Assembly (NCBI GenBank): GCA_965199175.1
Contig: OZ240684.1
Span: forward strand, 1,426,001-1,490,000
Reading direction: 5' to 3'
From: G963923945 sp965199175
GTDB taxonomy: Bacteria > Pseudomonadota > Alphaproteobacteria > G963923945
Length of the DNA stretch: 64,000 bases
The first letter of the stretch is position 1. Each line of letters begins with the position of its first letter. Below, in pieces: positions 54,897 through 63,989 of the stretch. A program made the translations under genes and the position numbers. The notes under the pieces are model-generated. The model saw nothing but the letters and a program-made list of their open reading frames with translations, made no database searches and was not told the DNA's origin.

Positions 54897-55838
54897 ATGA
54901 CATCCCTGTCCCGCTGGATTGATCTGTGTAACTGCTATGACCTGGACGCATATGTCCCGTTTCAGATCGATTCGTGGTCAGTTGGCTATGTCGCCAAAAC
55001 GACCCTGCCGGCCCTGACCGGTTATCCGGGAATCCTCCATATCGATGCCAACCACATCATTTTGGACCCCGGCTTATCCAGCTCAGCCGACAGAACCCAG
55101 GCTCTGGCCGGGATCACCACCGACCTGATCAAACGCGGCCTGATTGCCTATTGGCGGGATGAACAATACCCGGTTTTCAAACGCAATGCGTTGGCCGATT
55201 GTCAGCCCGGGCACTCTCCCGAACTCCCCGATTTTGAATCAGAACCCCTGTTCCTGGTTGATCGCGGTGCCGTGCAATTTTTTGGCTTTCCGGCCTGGGG
55301 CATTCATCTTAACGGGTTTATCCGGGGCAAAAACACTGCATCCAAACCCCGTTCAGCCAATGGCAGAGTAGCCGGTATCTGGTCAGCCCGCCGGGCTCAG
55401 GATCGTATTATGAATCCCGGTAAACTCGATAATATGGTTGCCGGGGGTCAGCCCTGGGGGTTGTCGTTTGCTGCCAATTTAGCCAAAGAAGCCCGGGAAG
55501 AGGCCAATATCGATACAAAGATGATTGCCCGGGCCCGTCCAGCCTCTCTGATTGCTTACTGCATCACCACCAAAGAAGGTCTCAGCCCGGCAACCATGGC
55601 CTGCTATGACCTGGAATTACCAGACGATTTTCACCCCTCTTGTACCGATGGTGAAATTGAGCATTTTCATCTCTGGAGTCCGGAGGAAACAAGACGCCTG
55701 GTTTCTCAAACCGATGAATTCAAGCCCAATGCCAATCTCTGTACACTTGATTTTCTGCTCCGCCATGATGCCATTCCCACCGACCATCCTGATTACCCAA
55801 TCCTACAGGCCCGTTTTGGTCATTTGAGACCATTTTAG
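54897..55838 (+). CDS. NUDIX hydrolase, DUF4743 type
   Basis: 313 residues from ATG 54897 (an in-frame start 36 bases upstream is possible). The N-terminal domain begins WIDLCNCYDLDAYVPFQIDSWSVGYV and includes FGFPAWGIHLNGF. The NUDIX region is NMVAGGQPWGLSFAANLAKEAREEANID, where the box keeps the KEAREEA core but has L at the usual first Glu. The layout (DUF4743 then NUDIX) is that of a family near yeast YJR142W, with suggested thiamine-phosphate-related substrates. Exact substrate unknown. It converges on pntB with a 22-base gap. Confidence 0.8.
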   Translation: MTSLSRWIDLCNCYDLDAYVPFQIDSWSVGYVAKTTLPALTGYPGILHIDANHIILDPGLSSSADRTQALAGITTDLIKRGLIAYWRDEQYPVFKRNALADCQPGHSPELPDFESEPLFLVDRGAVQFFGFPAWGIHLNGFIRGKNTASKPRSANGRVAGIWSARRAQDRIMNPGKLDNMVAGGQPWGLSFAANLAKEAREEANIDTKMIARARPASLIAYCITTKEGLSPATMACYDLELPDDFHPSCTDGEIEHFHLWSPEETRRLVSQTDEFKPNANLCTLDFLLRHDAIPTDHPDYPILQARFGHLRPF

Positions 55839-55860
55839 GAGACTTGCTTTGAAAAAAAAG

Positions 55861-57261
55861 CTACGCCAGGGCTTTGACAATGCTATCAACCATTTTCTTA
55901 GCATCGGAAAACAGCATCATGGTGTTATCGCGGAAAAATAATTCGTTTTGTACACCCGCATAGCCAGAAGCCATTGAGCGTTTGACAAACAACACCGCCC
56001 CGGCTTTCTCAACATCCAGAATCGGCATCCCATAAATCGGGCTGGTCGGATCAGTTTTGGCTGCCGGATTGGTTATGTCATTGGCTCCAATGACAAAAAC
56101 CGCATCAGTGGTGCTGAAATCAGCATTGATATCATCCAGCTCAAAAACTTCATCATATCCAACATTGGCTTCCGCTAAGAGGACATTCATATGCCCAGGC
56201 ATACGTCCGGCCACCGGATGGATGGCGTAACGCACTTCGACCCCTTTGTTTTTCAAAACATCCGCCATCTCACGCACGGCATGCTGAGCCTGAGCCACCG
56301 CCATGCCATAGCCCGGCACAATGATCACCGAACCGGCATTACCCAGGATAAAGGCTGCATCATCTGCGCTGCCTGATTTGACCGGACGTTCTTCCTGCAC
56401 CCCAGCAGGGGCTGCTCCTTCTTCAGCCCCAAAACCACCCAGAATAACGCTCACAAAGGAACGATTCATGCCCTTACACATGATATAGCTGAGAATGGCC
56501 CCCGAAGCCCCGACCAGGGCACCAACCACAATCAATAAGGTATTGGATAAGGTAAAACCAATACCAGCAGCCGCCCAGCCAGAATAGGAATTGAGCATCG
56601 AAACCACAACCGGCATATCCGCGCCACCGATGGGAATAATAATCAGGACACCAAGCGCAAATGCCAACAGTGTCGCGGCCCAAAAAGCCATCCGGGGCTC
56701 AGGTTGCAGAACCGAAAAAAGAACCAGCAACGCCACAATAACCAAGCCAACACACAGATTAACCATATGTTGCCCCCGGAACGTCACCGGAGCACCGCTG
56801 ACCAATCCCTGCAATTTGGCAAATGCCACAACCGATCCAGTGAATGTCATCGCCCCAATTACCGCACCCAGACTCATCTCGACCCGGCTGATGGTGGCGA
56901 TGGAACCCACATCACCAATCCCGTAAGCCCCGGGATTATAAAGGGCAGCCGCCGCCACCAAAACCGCCGCCAACCCGACCAGGCTGTGGAAAGCAGCCAC
57001 CAGTTGGGGCAAAGCGGTCATATCAATCCGTAAGGCAATCACCGCCCCAATGACACCACCAATCAAAATCCCCAGGAAGATCAAACCATAGGATTCAACC
57101 CCTGGCTGAATCAAGGTGGCCACAATCGCGATGGTCATCCCGGCGATACCGATCCAGTTCCCACGCCGGGCCGTTTCCGGATGTGCTAAGCCACGCAAAG
57201 CAAAAACACAGCATACCGCCGCAACCAAATACGCCAAAGCAATCAGGCTGGCTGTCGTCAT
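55861..57261 (-). CDS. pntB: Transhydrogenase beta subunit, PntB
   Basis: Membrane and NADP(H)-binding subunit of the proton-driven NAD(P) transhydrogenase that makes NADPH. 466 residues: about eight membrane helices, then VIIVPGYGMAVAQAQHAVREMADVL, GRMPGHMNVLLAEANVGYDEVFELDDIN and FVIGANDITNPAAKTDPTSPIYGMPILDVEKA, the NADP domain. Its start overlaps pntAB by 4 bases. Confidence 0.96.
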   Translation of the reverse strand: MTTASLIALAYLVAAVCCVFALRGLAHPETARRGNWIGIAGMTIAIVATLIQPGVESYGLIFLGILIGGVIGAVIALRIDMTALPQLVAAFHSLVGLAAVLVAAAALYNPGAYGIGDVGSIATISRVEMSLGAVIGAMTFTGSVVAFAKLQGLVSGAPVTFRGQHMVNLCVGLVIVALLVLFSVLQPEPRMAFWAATLLAFALGVLIIIPIGGADMPVVVSMLNSYSGWAAAGIGFTLSNTLLIVVGALVGASGAILSYIMCKGMNRSFVSVILGGFGAEEGAAPAGVQEERPVKSGSADDAAFILGNAGSVIIVPGYGMAVAQAQHAVREMADVLKNKGVEVRYAIHPVAGRMPGHMNVLLAEANVGYDEVFELDDINADFSTTDAVFVIGANDITNPAAKTDPTSPIYGMPILDVEKAGAVLFVKRSMASGYAGVQNELFFRDNTMMLFSDAKKMVDSIVKALA

Positions 57262-57719
57262 GTGCTTTTTCCCCGGTGAGGCTTTTTCTTAAACATCGCC
57301 AACATCCGGTGGCTAACGATAAAACCGCCAAAAATATTGATGGATGCCAGAATAATCGCCGCAAAGCCCAAAAGCGGTGCGATATGATGATCACCCGTCT
57401 CCCCGGTCATCCCGTCGAAGGAAACCAGCCCGGCAGCCAGTAATGCGCCAACAATGATCACACTGGAAATCGCGTTGGTAACCGCCATCAGAGGGGAATG
57501 TAAGGCCGGAGTAACCCCCCAGACAACATAATACCCGATAATCACCGCCAAAGCGAAAACAGTCAAAGCCGTCACCAAAGGATCAGTGCCGATTGAAGAA
57601 GACCCCGTATGGGCCAGAGCATATGCAGTTTCACGGGCTAAATTGCCCGCCTCCTGAGCCAAAGCATCAGCCTGTTCAGCAAGGGCAGCAGCCCGCTCTC
57701 CTAAAGATTGCGTTGCCAT
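57258..57719 (-). CDS. pntAB: Transhydrogenase alpha part 2, PntAB
   Basis: Separate membrane part of the alpha subunit, as in Rhodospirillum. 153 residues: a 60-residue helical, Ala-rich leader, then LVTALTVFALAVIIGYYVVWGVTPALHSPLMAVTNAISSVIIVGALLAAG and ILASINIFGGFIVSHRMLAMFKKK, the family core. It lies 3 bases after pntAA. Confidence 0.95.
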   Translation of the reverse strand: MATQSLGERAAALAEQADALAQEAGNLARETAYALAHTGSSSIGTDPLVTALTVFALAVIIGYYVVWGVTPALHSPLMAVTNAISSVIIVGALLAAGLVSFDGMTGETGDHHIAPLLGFAAIILASINIFGGFIVSHRMLAMFKKKPHRGKST

Positions 57720-57722
57720 AGA

Positions 57723-59075
57723 TTATCGTCCTTTCCTGACCACCGTGCGGGCCGGTTTCTTCGGTGCCGGTTTTTTTGCTTTTGTCATATTGGTGGATTT
57801 TGCTGCGGCTTTTGTGACTGGTTTTTTGGGTGCCGGTTTTTTGGGTGGAGGTCTTTTTGAAGCCACCTTCTTCTGAGCCGTCCTTTTCTGAACCGGCTTT
57901 TTGGAGGCTGGTCTGGCTCGCCGGCCAGCAACCGAAAAATCAGGATGAACAATCCGGCCAGAGCGGGTAAGACAAGTGGCACGCACAATATCATCCGACC
58001 AATCGATCCTGAGCTTCCCCCCTTCATCAATCAGTGGCTTCAAAAAAGCCAGGACATTGCGGGCATACAGCATACTGGCATCAGCAGCCAGCCGCCCTGG
58101 CGGGTTGAGAGGAGCCATCACCCGTACACCATGCTGAACCACTGTACGCCCGGCTTGCGATACAGCACAATTCCCGCCGGCCTCAATCGCTAAATCGACA
58201 ATAACTGAGCCTGGTTTCATTCCCCGGACCATCTCCTCAGTCATCAAGACAGGTGCCGGCTTTCCGGGAATCAGAGCCGTGGAAATAACCATATCCGCAC
58301 CAGCAAGGGCAGTCGCAATCTCCTGAGCTTGCCTGCGCTGATAGTCATCACTCATTTCCCTGGCATATCCACCGGCAGTCTCAGCCTGAGCAGATGCTGT
58401 ATCTTCAACTTCAATAAATTTGGCCCCCAGGCTTTCAACTTGTTCCCTGGCTGCCGGGCGCACATCAAAAGCCGAAACCACCGCACCCAATCTCCGGGCT
58501 GTTGCAATCGCCTGCAACCCGGCAACCCCAGCCCCAAGAATCAAAACCCTGGCCGGCGAAACAGCACCAGCAGCCGTCATCATCATTGGCAGTGCCCGGT
58601 CATAAAGCGCGGCGGCATCAATGACTGCTTTATATCCAGCTAAATTACTCTGCGATGACAAGGCATCCGCACTTTGAGCACGGGTAATACGCGGCATCAG
58701 ATCCATCGCAAACGCTGTTACCCCGGCCTTGGCAAGGCGACCGGGAAGACCCGGATTCCGGGCCGGATCCAGCAACGCAACCAGAACAGCTTTTTTCCTG
58801 ATTGCCGCCAGTTCATCAGGTCCACGCCCTGCACTGAGGGGAGCACGCAGCTTCAAAACGATATCAGCATCCTTGAGAACCGCTGTGGCCGAACGCATCA
58901 CGACAGCCCCTGCTGACTCAAAGGCATCGTCAGAAACAGATGCTCCAACCCCGGCCCCGGCCTCAATCACAACTGAACAACCAAGGTCGCGATAGTGGCC
59001 AACAGTCTCAGGAGTAACAGCAACACGTGTCTCTCCGGGCCATCGCTCTTTAAGAACAGCGATTTGCATCAGCAA
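57723..59075 (-). CDS. pntAA: Transhydrogenase alpha part 1, PntAA, with basic tail
   Basis: Soluble NAD(H)-binding subunit. The core matches throughout: VLKERWPGETRVAVTPETVGHYRDLG, ATLIPGKPAPVLMTEEMV-type text, the NAD motif LGAGVAGLQAIATARRLGAVVSAFDVRPAAREQVESLGAKFIEVE and MAPLNPPGRLAADASMLYARN. The usual protein ends near residue 380. Here about 70 further residues follow, made of K/P/A-rich words such as KKPAPKKPVTKAAAK, like a histone H1 tail. The ORF is continuous with no frameshift visible. Tail function unknown. Confidence 0.93.
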   Translation of the reverse strand: MLMQIAVLKERWPGETRVAVTPETVGHYRDLGCSVVIEAGAGVGASVSDDAFESAGAVVMRSATAVLKDADIVLKLRAPLSAGRGPDELAAIRKKAVLVALLDPARNPGLPGRLAKAGVTAFAMDLMPRITRAQSADALSSQSNLAGYKAVIDAAALYDRALPMMMTAAGAVSPARVLILGAGVAGLQAIATARRLGAVVSAFDVRPAAREQVESLGAKFIEVEDTASAQAETAGGYAREMSDDYQRRQAQEIATALAGADMVISTALIPGKPAPVLMTEEMVRGMKPGSVIVDLAIEAGGNCAVSQAGRTVVQHGVRVMAPLNPPGRLAADASMLYARNVLAFLKPLIDEGGKLRIDWSDDIVRATCLTRSGRIVHPDFSVAGRRARPASKKPVQKRTAQKKVASKRPPPKKPAPKKPVTKAAAKSTNMTKAKKPAPKKPARTVVRKGR

Positions 59076-59515
59076 TACCTAATCTGAAAAATGAGAAGAA
59101 TAATCTGAAAAATGAGAGGAATGAGAAATAAAAGGAAATGAGAAAATTAAAGAATGTACATGCTGAGAAAAAACCAAAAAGAGACCGAAAATGACAGAGA
59201 AAACAAAAACACCCGATAGTGAATACCAAACATAAAATATTCTTTTTGTTGACCAACCAGATCGGACTATGCCTCATTCAAAAAACCTTGCCAACCGGTT
59301 AATCATCAAATTTTTCAGATTCTGCTCCTGGTTTTTTATTCCTGGTTTTCTGTTTCGGCTTTTGGGAAGATTCTTTTCCCGCCATCTTTTCGCTGCTCTG
59401 TCCTTTTGATATCTTTTCCTCTATATCTTTGCTGAGTATTTCAGCATGATCCGTTCCACTTATTCAGATCACGCTTATCCCATGTCCCATCCCCCATCGT
59501 CACCAACCCTCAGGG
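59076..59515. other. Divergent region pntAA-glycosyltransferase
   Basis: 440 bases. It starts with a 21-bp direct repeat next to pntAA, then A-rich sequence. No gene or clear promoter recognised. Confidence 0.45.
59081..59122. repeat. 21-bp direct repeat, two copies
   Basis: aatctgaaaaatgaga followed by agaat or ggaat, at 59081-59101 and 59102-59122, in the pntAA leader. Confidence 0.9.
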
Positions 59516-60916
59516 ATGCCTGAAGCCTTAGCCAAACAGCCTCCGGGAATCGCCACAGCCCGGCCCCATAGAGCCGATGTGACGCAACATAGTGCTGCCC
59601 CCATGCGTCCTGTGCGGGTCCATGTGCTGGTTGATCTGGCCTGGCGACCCGAAGCCGGTGGCCATGTCAAATGCTGGGAAGCCTTTGCTCATGCCGCTTT
59701 AGAGGTCGCCGATCAGATTGATCTGACCCTACATTTTTCCAGACCCTCCGGTTCAACCCATGGTCAGAAACCCGTACCCTATGGTCCGATCATAGAAATT
59801 GGTCCCCAGACACGTTACCATTTACATCGACCGGTGTTTTCGACTGCCCGCCTGCCTTTCCTTGATGCCGCCCCGGATCACACGGATCTCGCGCCCTATC
59901 ATCCCGGTTTAGCCAAAGCCTTAACCGGAGCCGATGTCATCCATACCACCGATGCTTTTTTCAATTTTGCCAAAACAGCCACCCGGGTTGCCAAACGCTC
60001 CGGTATTCCTCTGGTGAATTCCATCCATACCGATACCCCGGTTTACACCCGCCAATACACCGCCGATATTATTCATCAACTGTTCGGGAAAGGATGGATC
60101 AGCCGTTTTCTTCTGGGTACCATGGCGGTTGATCAGCGTGGTGAACGCAGCATGCGCCGCAAACTGGCCAGGCATCAGGCCCAGGCTGCTTTTGCCCTGC
60201 TCAGCCGACCAGAAGATATGGAAGATGCCCTGAGGGTTCTGCCCCCTGAGCGTATCGGCTTTCTCAGCCGGGGTCTCGATACGATACAGTTTACCCCCCA
60301 AAAAAGAGACCGGACCTGGCTGTATGAAGCCTACGGAATTCCCCCTGATGCGGTGGTGCTGCTCACTGTGGGACGCATTGATAGCATCAAACGGACATTG
60401 ATCATCGCGCAGGCAGCCAAAATCCTGATTGATCAGGGATTGCCGCTTTGGTTGGTGTGTGCCGGGGAAGGACCGGATCGTCCCCATATTGTCACCATGC
60501 TGGGGCAACGGGTTCTGTGTCCGGGATTTGTCCCCGCCAACAGCATTGCCCGCCTGGAAGCCAGTGCTGATATTTTTGCCATGCCATCAAAAAATGAAAC
60601 CTTCGGTAATGCGGCTGCCGAAGCTCTGGCATCCGGCCTGCCGATCCTGGTCTCAGAAGAAAGCGGTATGGAACGCCTGCTGGGTGATGGGGCTGGTGGT
60701 CTGGTGGTCAATGGCGGGGCAGTTGAATGGGCCAATGCGCTTCGGCCTTTAATCACCGACCGACCGGCCCGTATCCGCATGGCCAAAGCCGCGCGCCATA
60801 CTGCCGAAAAAAGCCTGCCTTCCTGGCTTGAAATTTTGAAACGTGATCTGTTACCAGTCTGGCAAGCCGCCGCCGGTCAGACCAATATAACAGACCACAA
60901 TACAGACCAGTTCTGA
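59516..60916 (+). CDS. Glycosyltransferase, family 4 type
   Basis: 466 residues with a GT-B fold. The acceptor half begins at VHVLVDLAWRPEAGGHVKCWEAFAHAA and has IPLVNSIHTDTPVYTRQYTAD. The donor half has LLTVGRIDSIKRTLIIAQAAKIL, LVCAGEGPDR and the E-x7-E motif PSKNETFGNAAAEALASGLPILVSEESG. No membrane helix. Sugar and acceptor cannot be read. It stands alone; ATG 59603 is an alternative start, as the first 29 residues are unlike the family. Confidence 0.85.
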   Translation: MPEALAKQPPGIATARPHRADVTQHSAAPMRPVRVHVLVDLAWRPEAGGHVKCWEAFAHAALEVADQIDLTLHFSRPSGSTHGQKPVPYGPIIEIGPQTRYHLHRPVFSTARLPFLDAAPDHTDLAPYHPGLAKALTGADVIHTTDAFFNFAKTATRVAKRSGIPLVNSIHTDTPVYTRQYTADIIHQLFGKGWISRFLLGTMAVDQRGERSMRRKLARHQAQAAFALLSRPEDMEDALRVLPPERIGFLSRGLDTIQFTPQKRDRTWLYEAYGIPPDAVVLLTVGRIDSIKRTLIIAQAAKILIDQGLPLWLVCAGEGPDRPHIVTMLGQRVLCPGFVPANSIARLEASADIFAMPSKNETFGNAAAEALASGLPILVSEESGMERLLGDGAGGLVVNGGAVEWANALRPLITDRPARIRMAKAARHTAEKSLPSWLEILKRDLLPVWQAAAGQTNITDHNTDQF

Positions 60917-60934
60917 GAATCTGCCATCAGGGAT

Positions 60935-61081
60935 TCATCCATCAGCATCCTCCGATGCCTGATACCGGTCAATCAGAACCTTTAAGTGGGTACGGATACG
61001 GGGAATTGCCACCAGTTCCCTTAAAAAATAATCCCGGTTGGGTCCCTGATCACGTTGCCGCATGGCCACGATGGCATCATT
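60935..61081 (-). pseudogene. Possible 3' remnant of a gene
   Basis: An open minus-strand stretch ends at TGA (60935-60937) and runs back to an in-frame TAA at 61082-61084. It reads like the helical C-terminus of a protein: IVAMRQRDQGPNRDYFLREL then PRIRTHLKVLIDRYQ. It sits right behind the beta-family gene. It could be the stump of a gene cut when the cassette arrived, or a 42-codon gene from ATG 61063. Family not recognised. Confidence 0.35.
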
Positions 61082-61098
61082 TACAAGGCACCACCCAA

Positions 61099-62178
61099 TC
61101 AATCTTTCCAGTCTTCTTCAAAGCCCTCCATCGGCAGAGAGTCAATGCCATAGAACGCTTGCCGATGAAGATGTAGATTCACCCGAACGGCGGTATTTTT
61201 GTGAGGCGTGTTAATGCCAAGATGTTCACTTACAGCAGTCTCGGAAATCATCTGTTCACCCCATTGGCCTGTACGACCATCCCAAATTTCAGCGTCCGAA
61301 ACCAGTTGTTTGGCAGCAGTCTGAAAGGTCCATTGTGCATCCGGATTTCGGTAAACCCACCATGCATCCTTGAGCGGATAATCAATGCGTGGTGGAATCT
61401 CAGAACCACTACCACCAGATCGTTCACGGGGGCGGGTGCCCGCCCAATCACCGTAGATAATCTTTCGATCATTACGTTTTTTTTGTAATTGTTGAACCAG
61501 TTCATGATTGGTAAACGTGACTTTGCTACGCCCAATACAATTTCTGAACACCTTTGGTATTGTCGTGCATGAAACAACAATCGGCACCTGAGCATCGATA
61601 TCAGTAAGCATGTCATCAATGATACCGCTAAACCAACGATGTAAACCCAATGCATCTTGCGACCATCCACCTTCCAAAATTATGGTGAAGTCAGCAGTTC
61701 CCTCCGCTTTAAGTGCACCAATCACCTGACCCAAATTGATCGGCTCACATTGATGAAAAATACGTAATGCAAAGGTACGTTTGTATTTGCGATACTTCTC
61801 AATCTGACAGCGAATTTCCACTTCACTCTGATCACGAAGCTGTAGACACGGAATAATCCGGCTATGTTCTCCAATAAAATTACACCATGATGCGAACGCA
61901 TCTGCAGGATCAGAAAGCTGCTTCAATTCTATCTGCGCAGATGCTTCGGGATTTGGGTAGGTGTAGTCCCGATCAATATCCAGGAAATATGGACCGCTTT
62001 CATAAGCAGTTTGAAATCGTTCAATCGCATTATTTATAGAATGAGCGTTGACCCAAGGCGCAAGCAGAACACATGGTACCATGCGTTCTTTTGTTGCAAG
62101 AGGCAAATACTCCAACCCTCGCATCTCACTTGGCCGAATTGCGAGAGTTGGAACGTAAAGGGCACTCGTAAAAAGCAT
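61099..62178 (-). CDS. Beta-family protein (phage T4 beta-like)
   Basis: 359 residues. It fits, from memory, the family annotated as beta protein (PF14350): a start with ALYVPTLAIRPSEMRGLEYL, ERMVPCVLL, a middle GPYFLDIDRDY and FTIILEGGWS, and a C-terminus with YGDWAGTRPRERSGGSGSEIPPRIDYPLKDAWWVYR. Biochemical function unknown to me; members turn up in accessory regions with ImmA/IrrE genes. It starts 9 bases after the peptidase. Lower GC than the flagellar genes. Confidence 0.7.
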   Translation of the reverse strand: MLFTSALYVPTLAIRPSEMRGLEYLPLATKERMVPCVLLAPWVNAHSINNAIERFQTAYESGPYFLDIDRDYTYPNPEASAQIELKQLSDPADAFASWCNFIGEHSRIIPCLQLRDQSEVEIRCQIEKYRKYKRTFALRIFHQCEPINLGQVIGALKAEGTADFTIILEGGWSQDALGLHRWFSGIIDDMLTDIDAQVPIVVSCTTIPKVFRNCIGRSKVTFTNHELVQQLQKKRNDRKIIYGDWAGTRPRERSGGSGSEIPPRIDYPLKDAWWVYRNPDAQWTFQTAAKQLVSDAEIWDGRTGQWGEQMISETAVSEHLGINTPHKNTAVRVNLHLHRQAFYGIDSLPMEGFEEDWKD

Positions 62179-62187
62179 AGAATATAT

Positions 62188-62697
62188 TTATACAGCAATG
62201 TTCTGGAGCCGAATTTCCATTGCTCCTTTTGAGACCCCAAAATTCTCCGCCAAAGCTTCAATTACCGTATCACTGACATTTCCGCCAAGCTCTTCAAGGC
62301 GTTTTTTAACCGATTTTTCTGGCATTAAAATATCACTTGCCAATCGATTGGCTTCAAATTCAGTTTGTTCGGGTGCTCCGGAGCGATAAAGCACCGTGTC
62401 CGTAATACCATTCGGAGACTGATCAATTATGTGACGGTGTAATAAAAAATGTGCGATTTCATGCGCTATCGTAAATCGTTGTCGTCCCTTCGCCTCGAAG
62501 CGATTGACTTTGATTGTGTAACTACCATCTCTTTTTAAAATGCACCCTGAAATACCGGGACCAAGATTTGCAATTTTAACCTGTAGGTCAAATCGCCCAG
62601 CAAGAGCTCCAACAGGAACCGAATTTTCAGCCTGATGTTCTTCGATAATATCGCGTTGTTCTTTCGTCAGCCTATTCCATTCCGTTGACTGCGCCAT
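62188..62697 (-). CDS. ImmA/IrrE-type metallopeptidase
   Basis: 169 residues. Zinc site HEIAH at 79-83 in RQRFTIAHEIAHFLLHRH; the third ligand region is QTEFEANRLASDILMP (about 111-126). These are the hallmarks of ImmA/IrrE, which cleaves repressors in ICE and in DNA-damage responses. No helix-turn-helix domain is fused and no Xre-type repressor is adjacent, so the substrate is unknown. Two bases separate it from the stop of the membrane gene, whose end carries its GGAGG. Confidence 0.9.
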   Translation of the reverse strand: MAQSTEWNRLTKEQRDIIEEHQAENSVPVGALAGRFDLQVKIANLGPGISGCILKRDGSYTIKVNRFEAKGRQRFTIAHEIAHFLLHRHIIDQSPNGITDTVLYRSGAPEQTEFEANRLASDILMPEKSVKKRLEELGGNVSDTVIEALAENFGVSKGAMEIRLQNIAV

Positions 62698-62699
62698 TG

Positions 62700-63083
62700 T
62701 TATCTTGCCTCCTCATCTGAGTCTTCATCCTCTTCCAAATTACGACCAACATTATATGCAACTGCAGTAACTTTCTTGTCTAAATTTTTTTCTAAATCGC
62801 CCATTGCCTTTTTTACCTCTGCCTTCGCATCATCCTTAAGATTTTTAATAGTATAAGCTGCGATCACTCCGACACCTATACCGACCGCTGCAAGAACGAT
62901 AGTAACGCATGTCAGCATGATTGTTAAAAAATCGACATAACTAATATCTAGCGTTGCCAGCGGTTCAGAAGAAATCGCATCAGGAAAGTTAACGACTTGA
63001 TACAAGAGGGAAAAAACCCAAAGAAACCCAGCTCCGCAAAAGGCTGCAACGACAAATTTTAAGAAGTTCCATATCCGACTCAT
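62700..63083 (-). CDS. Small two-helix membrane protein
   Basis: 127 residues, family not recognised. Two membrane helices: FVVAAFCGAGFLWVFSLLYQVV (about 10-31) and FLTIMLTCVTIVLAAVGIGVGVIAAYTI (about 52-79), then a charged helix with LKDDAKAEVKKAMGDLEKNLDKKV and an acidic end. First gene of the three-gene operon. The layout fits a membrane effector or sensor. Confidence 0.75.
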   Translation of the reverse strand: MSRIWNFLKFVVAAFCGAGFLWVFSLLYQVVNFPDAISSEPLATLDISYVDFLTIMLTCVTIVLAAVGIGVGVIAAYTIKNLKDDAKAEVKKAMGDLEKNLDKKVTAVAYNVGRNLEEDEDSDEEAR

Positions 63084-63284
63084 ACTACCGACACCTTATA
63101 TTTTTCAGACATATCAAATTTGTTCCAAATTCTCGTATTAACAGCGGCTAGAAGTAATTTTTCCAAGTTTTCGTGCATAACTCTTCATCCTCAATGCCGC
63201 TCAATCTGCATAAATAAATAGTCGTTCAAGTCAAATAATTTGTTTTTATTCTTCTTCTCCTGTACGTCTTATGATCTGCTTCTT

Positions 63285-63989
63285 TCAGCCTTGGATATCA
63301 CAGCCCAGAAAATCACGACCACACAACCGGCAGGCTTCCAGAACTGAAAAGGAGCCGGCTGCCGGATCCACGATCACATCCCCGGGATGGCTCACCGCCT
63401 CAATCAACCGGGTCTGTAACCTAACCGGCTTGGGATGAACCCCCTTGCCAACAGGGACTTTTTCCGACCACATATCGCGAATATCATGGAGTTTCCAAAC
63501 CCCCTTAGCCCGCCGGGGTTGCCGTTGCATAACCACCAGATATTCACAGACCCGCCGGGTGCGGTACCCCATCCCCATTCGCTGCTTATCCCAGGTCACC
63601 ATATCAACAACATCCAGCCGGGTTCCGGTGAGCCAATCGGTAAAACCCTTACACAGATGGAATTTATCCATCCATAAAAACAAATGCCCGGAAGGAATCA
63701 AAATACGATCAATCTCGCGGATAAATTCGTTGATCTTTTTTTCAGTCATTTGAAGCAGACCAGCCCGGCCCTTCTGGCGTTCCCCTTCATTGCCATAGGC
63801 CTGCTGATCCAGAATGCCGCGATATTGGGGGTCAAAAAAAACCACCGGAGAGCACTGTTCCGGCAGCATCTTCAAAAACTCCACCCCATCGATTTTTAAG
63901 CGGGTATTGTATTCCAAACCCTCAGGGAGCTGACGAAACGCACAAGGCGCATGGTCACGTTTCGAAGAAAAAACCCCTGCCTCACCCAC
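63285..63989 (-). CDS. DNA methyltransferase, 5' end open
   Basis: 234 residues from GTG 63989; the frame stays open to the window edge, so the gene may start outside. Motif IV reads FFDPQY (residues 52-56, DPPY variant), and motif I is near the C-terminus (VIVDPAAGSFSVLEACRLCGRDFLGCDI), the beta-type order of amino-methyltransferases. Target sequence unknown. Unlike CcrM it is short and lacks the CcrM C-terminal domain. No restriction gene is seen beside it. Confidence 0.8.
   Translation of the reverse strand: MGEAGVFSSKRDHAPCAFRQLPEGLEYNTRLKIDGVEFLKMLPEQCSPVVFFDPQYRGILDQQAYGNEGERQKGRAGLLQMTEKKINEFIREIDRILIPSGHLFLWMDKFHLCKGFTDWLTGTRLDVVDMVTWDKQRMGMGYRTRRVCEYLVVMQRQPRRAKGVWKLHDIRDMWSEKVPVGKGVHPKPVRLQTRLIEAVSHPGDVIVDPAAGSFSVLEACRLCGRDFLGCDIQG

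Noticed and set aside
60955..61176. 73-codon plus-strand frame after the glycosyltransferase
   Set aside because: The opposite strand over the same bases reads more like protein; the plus frame looks like its antisense.
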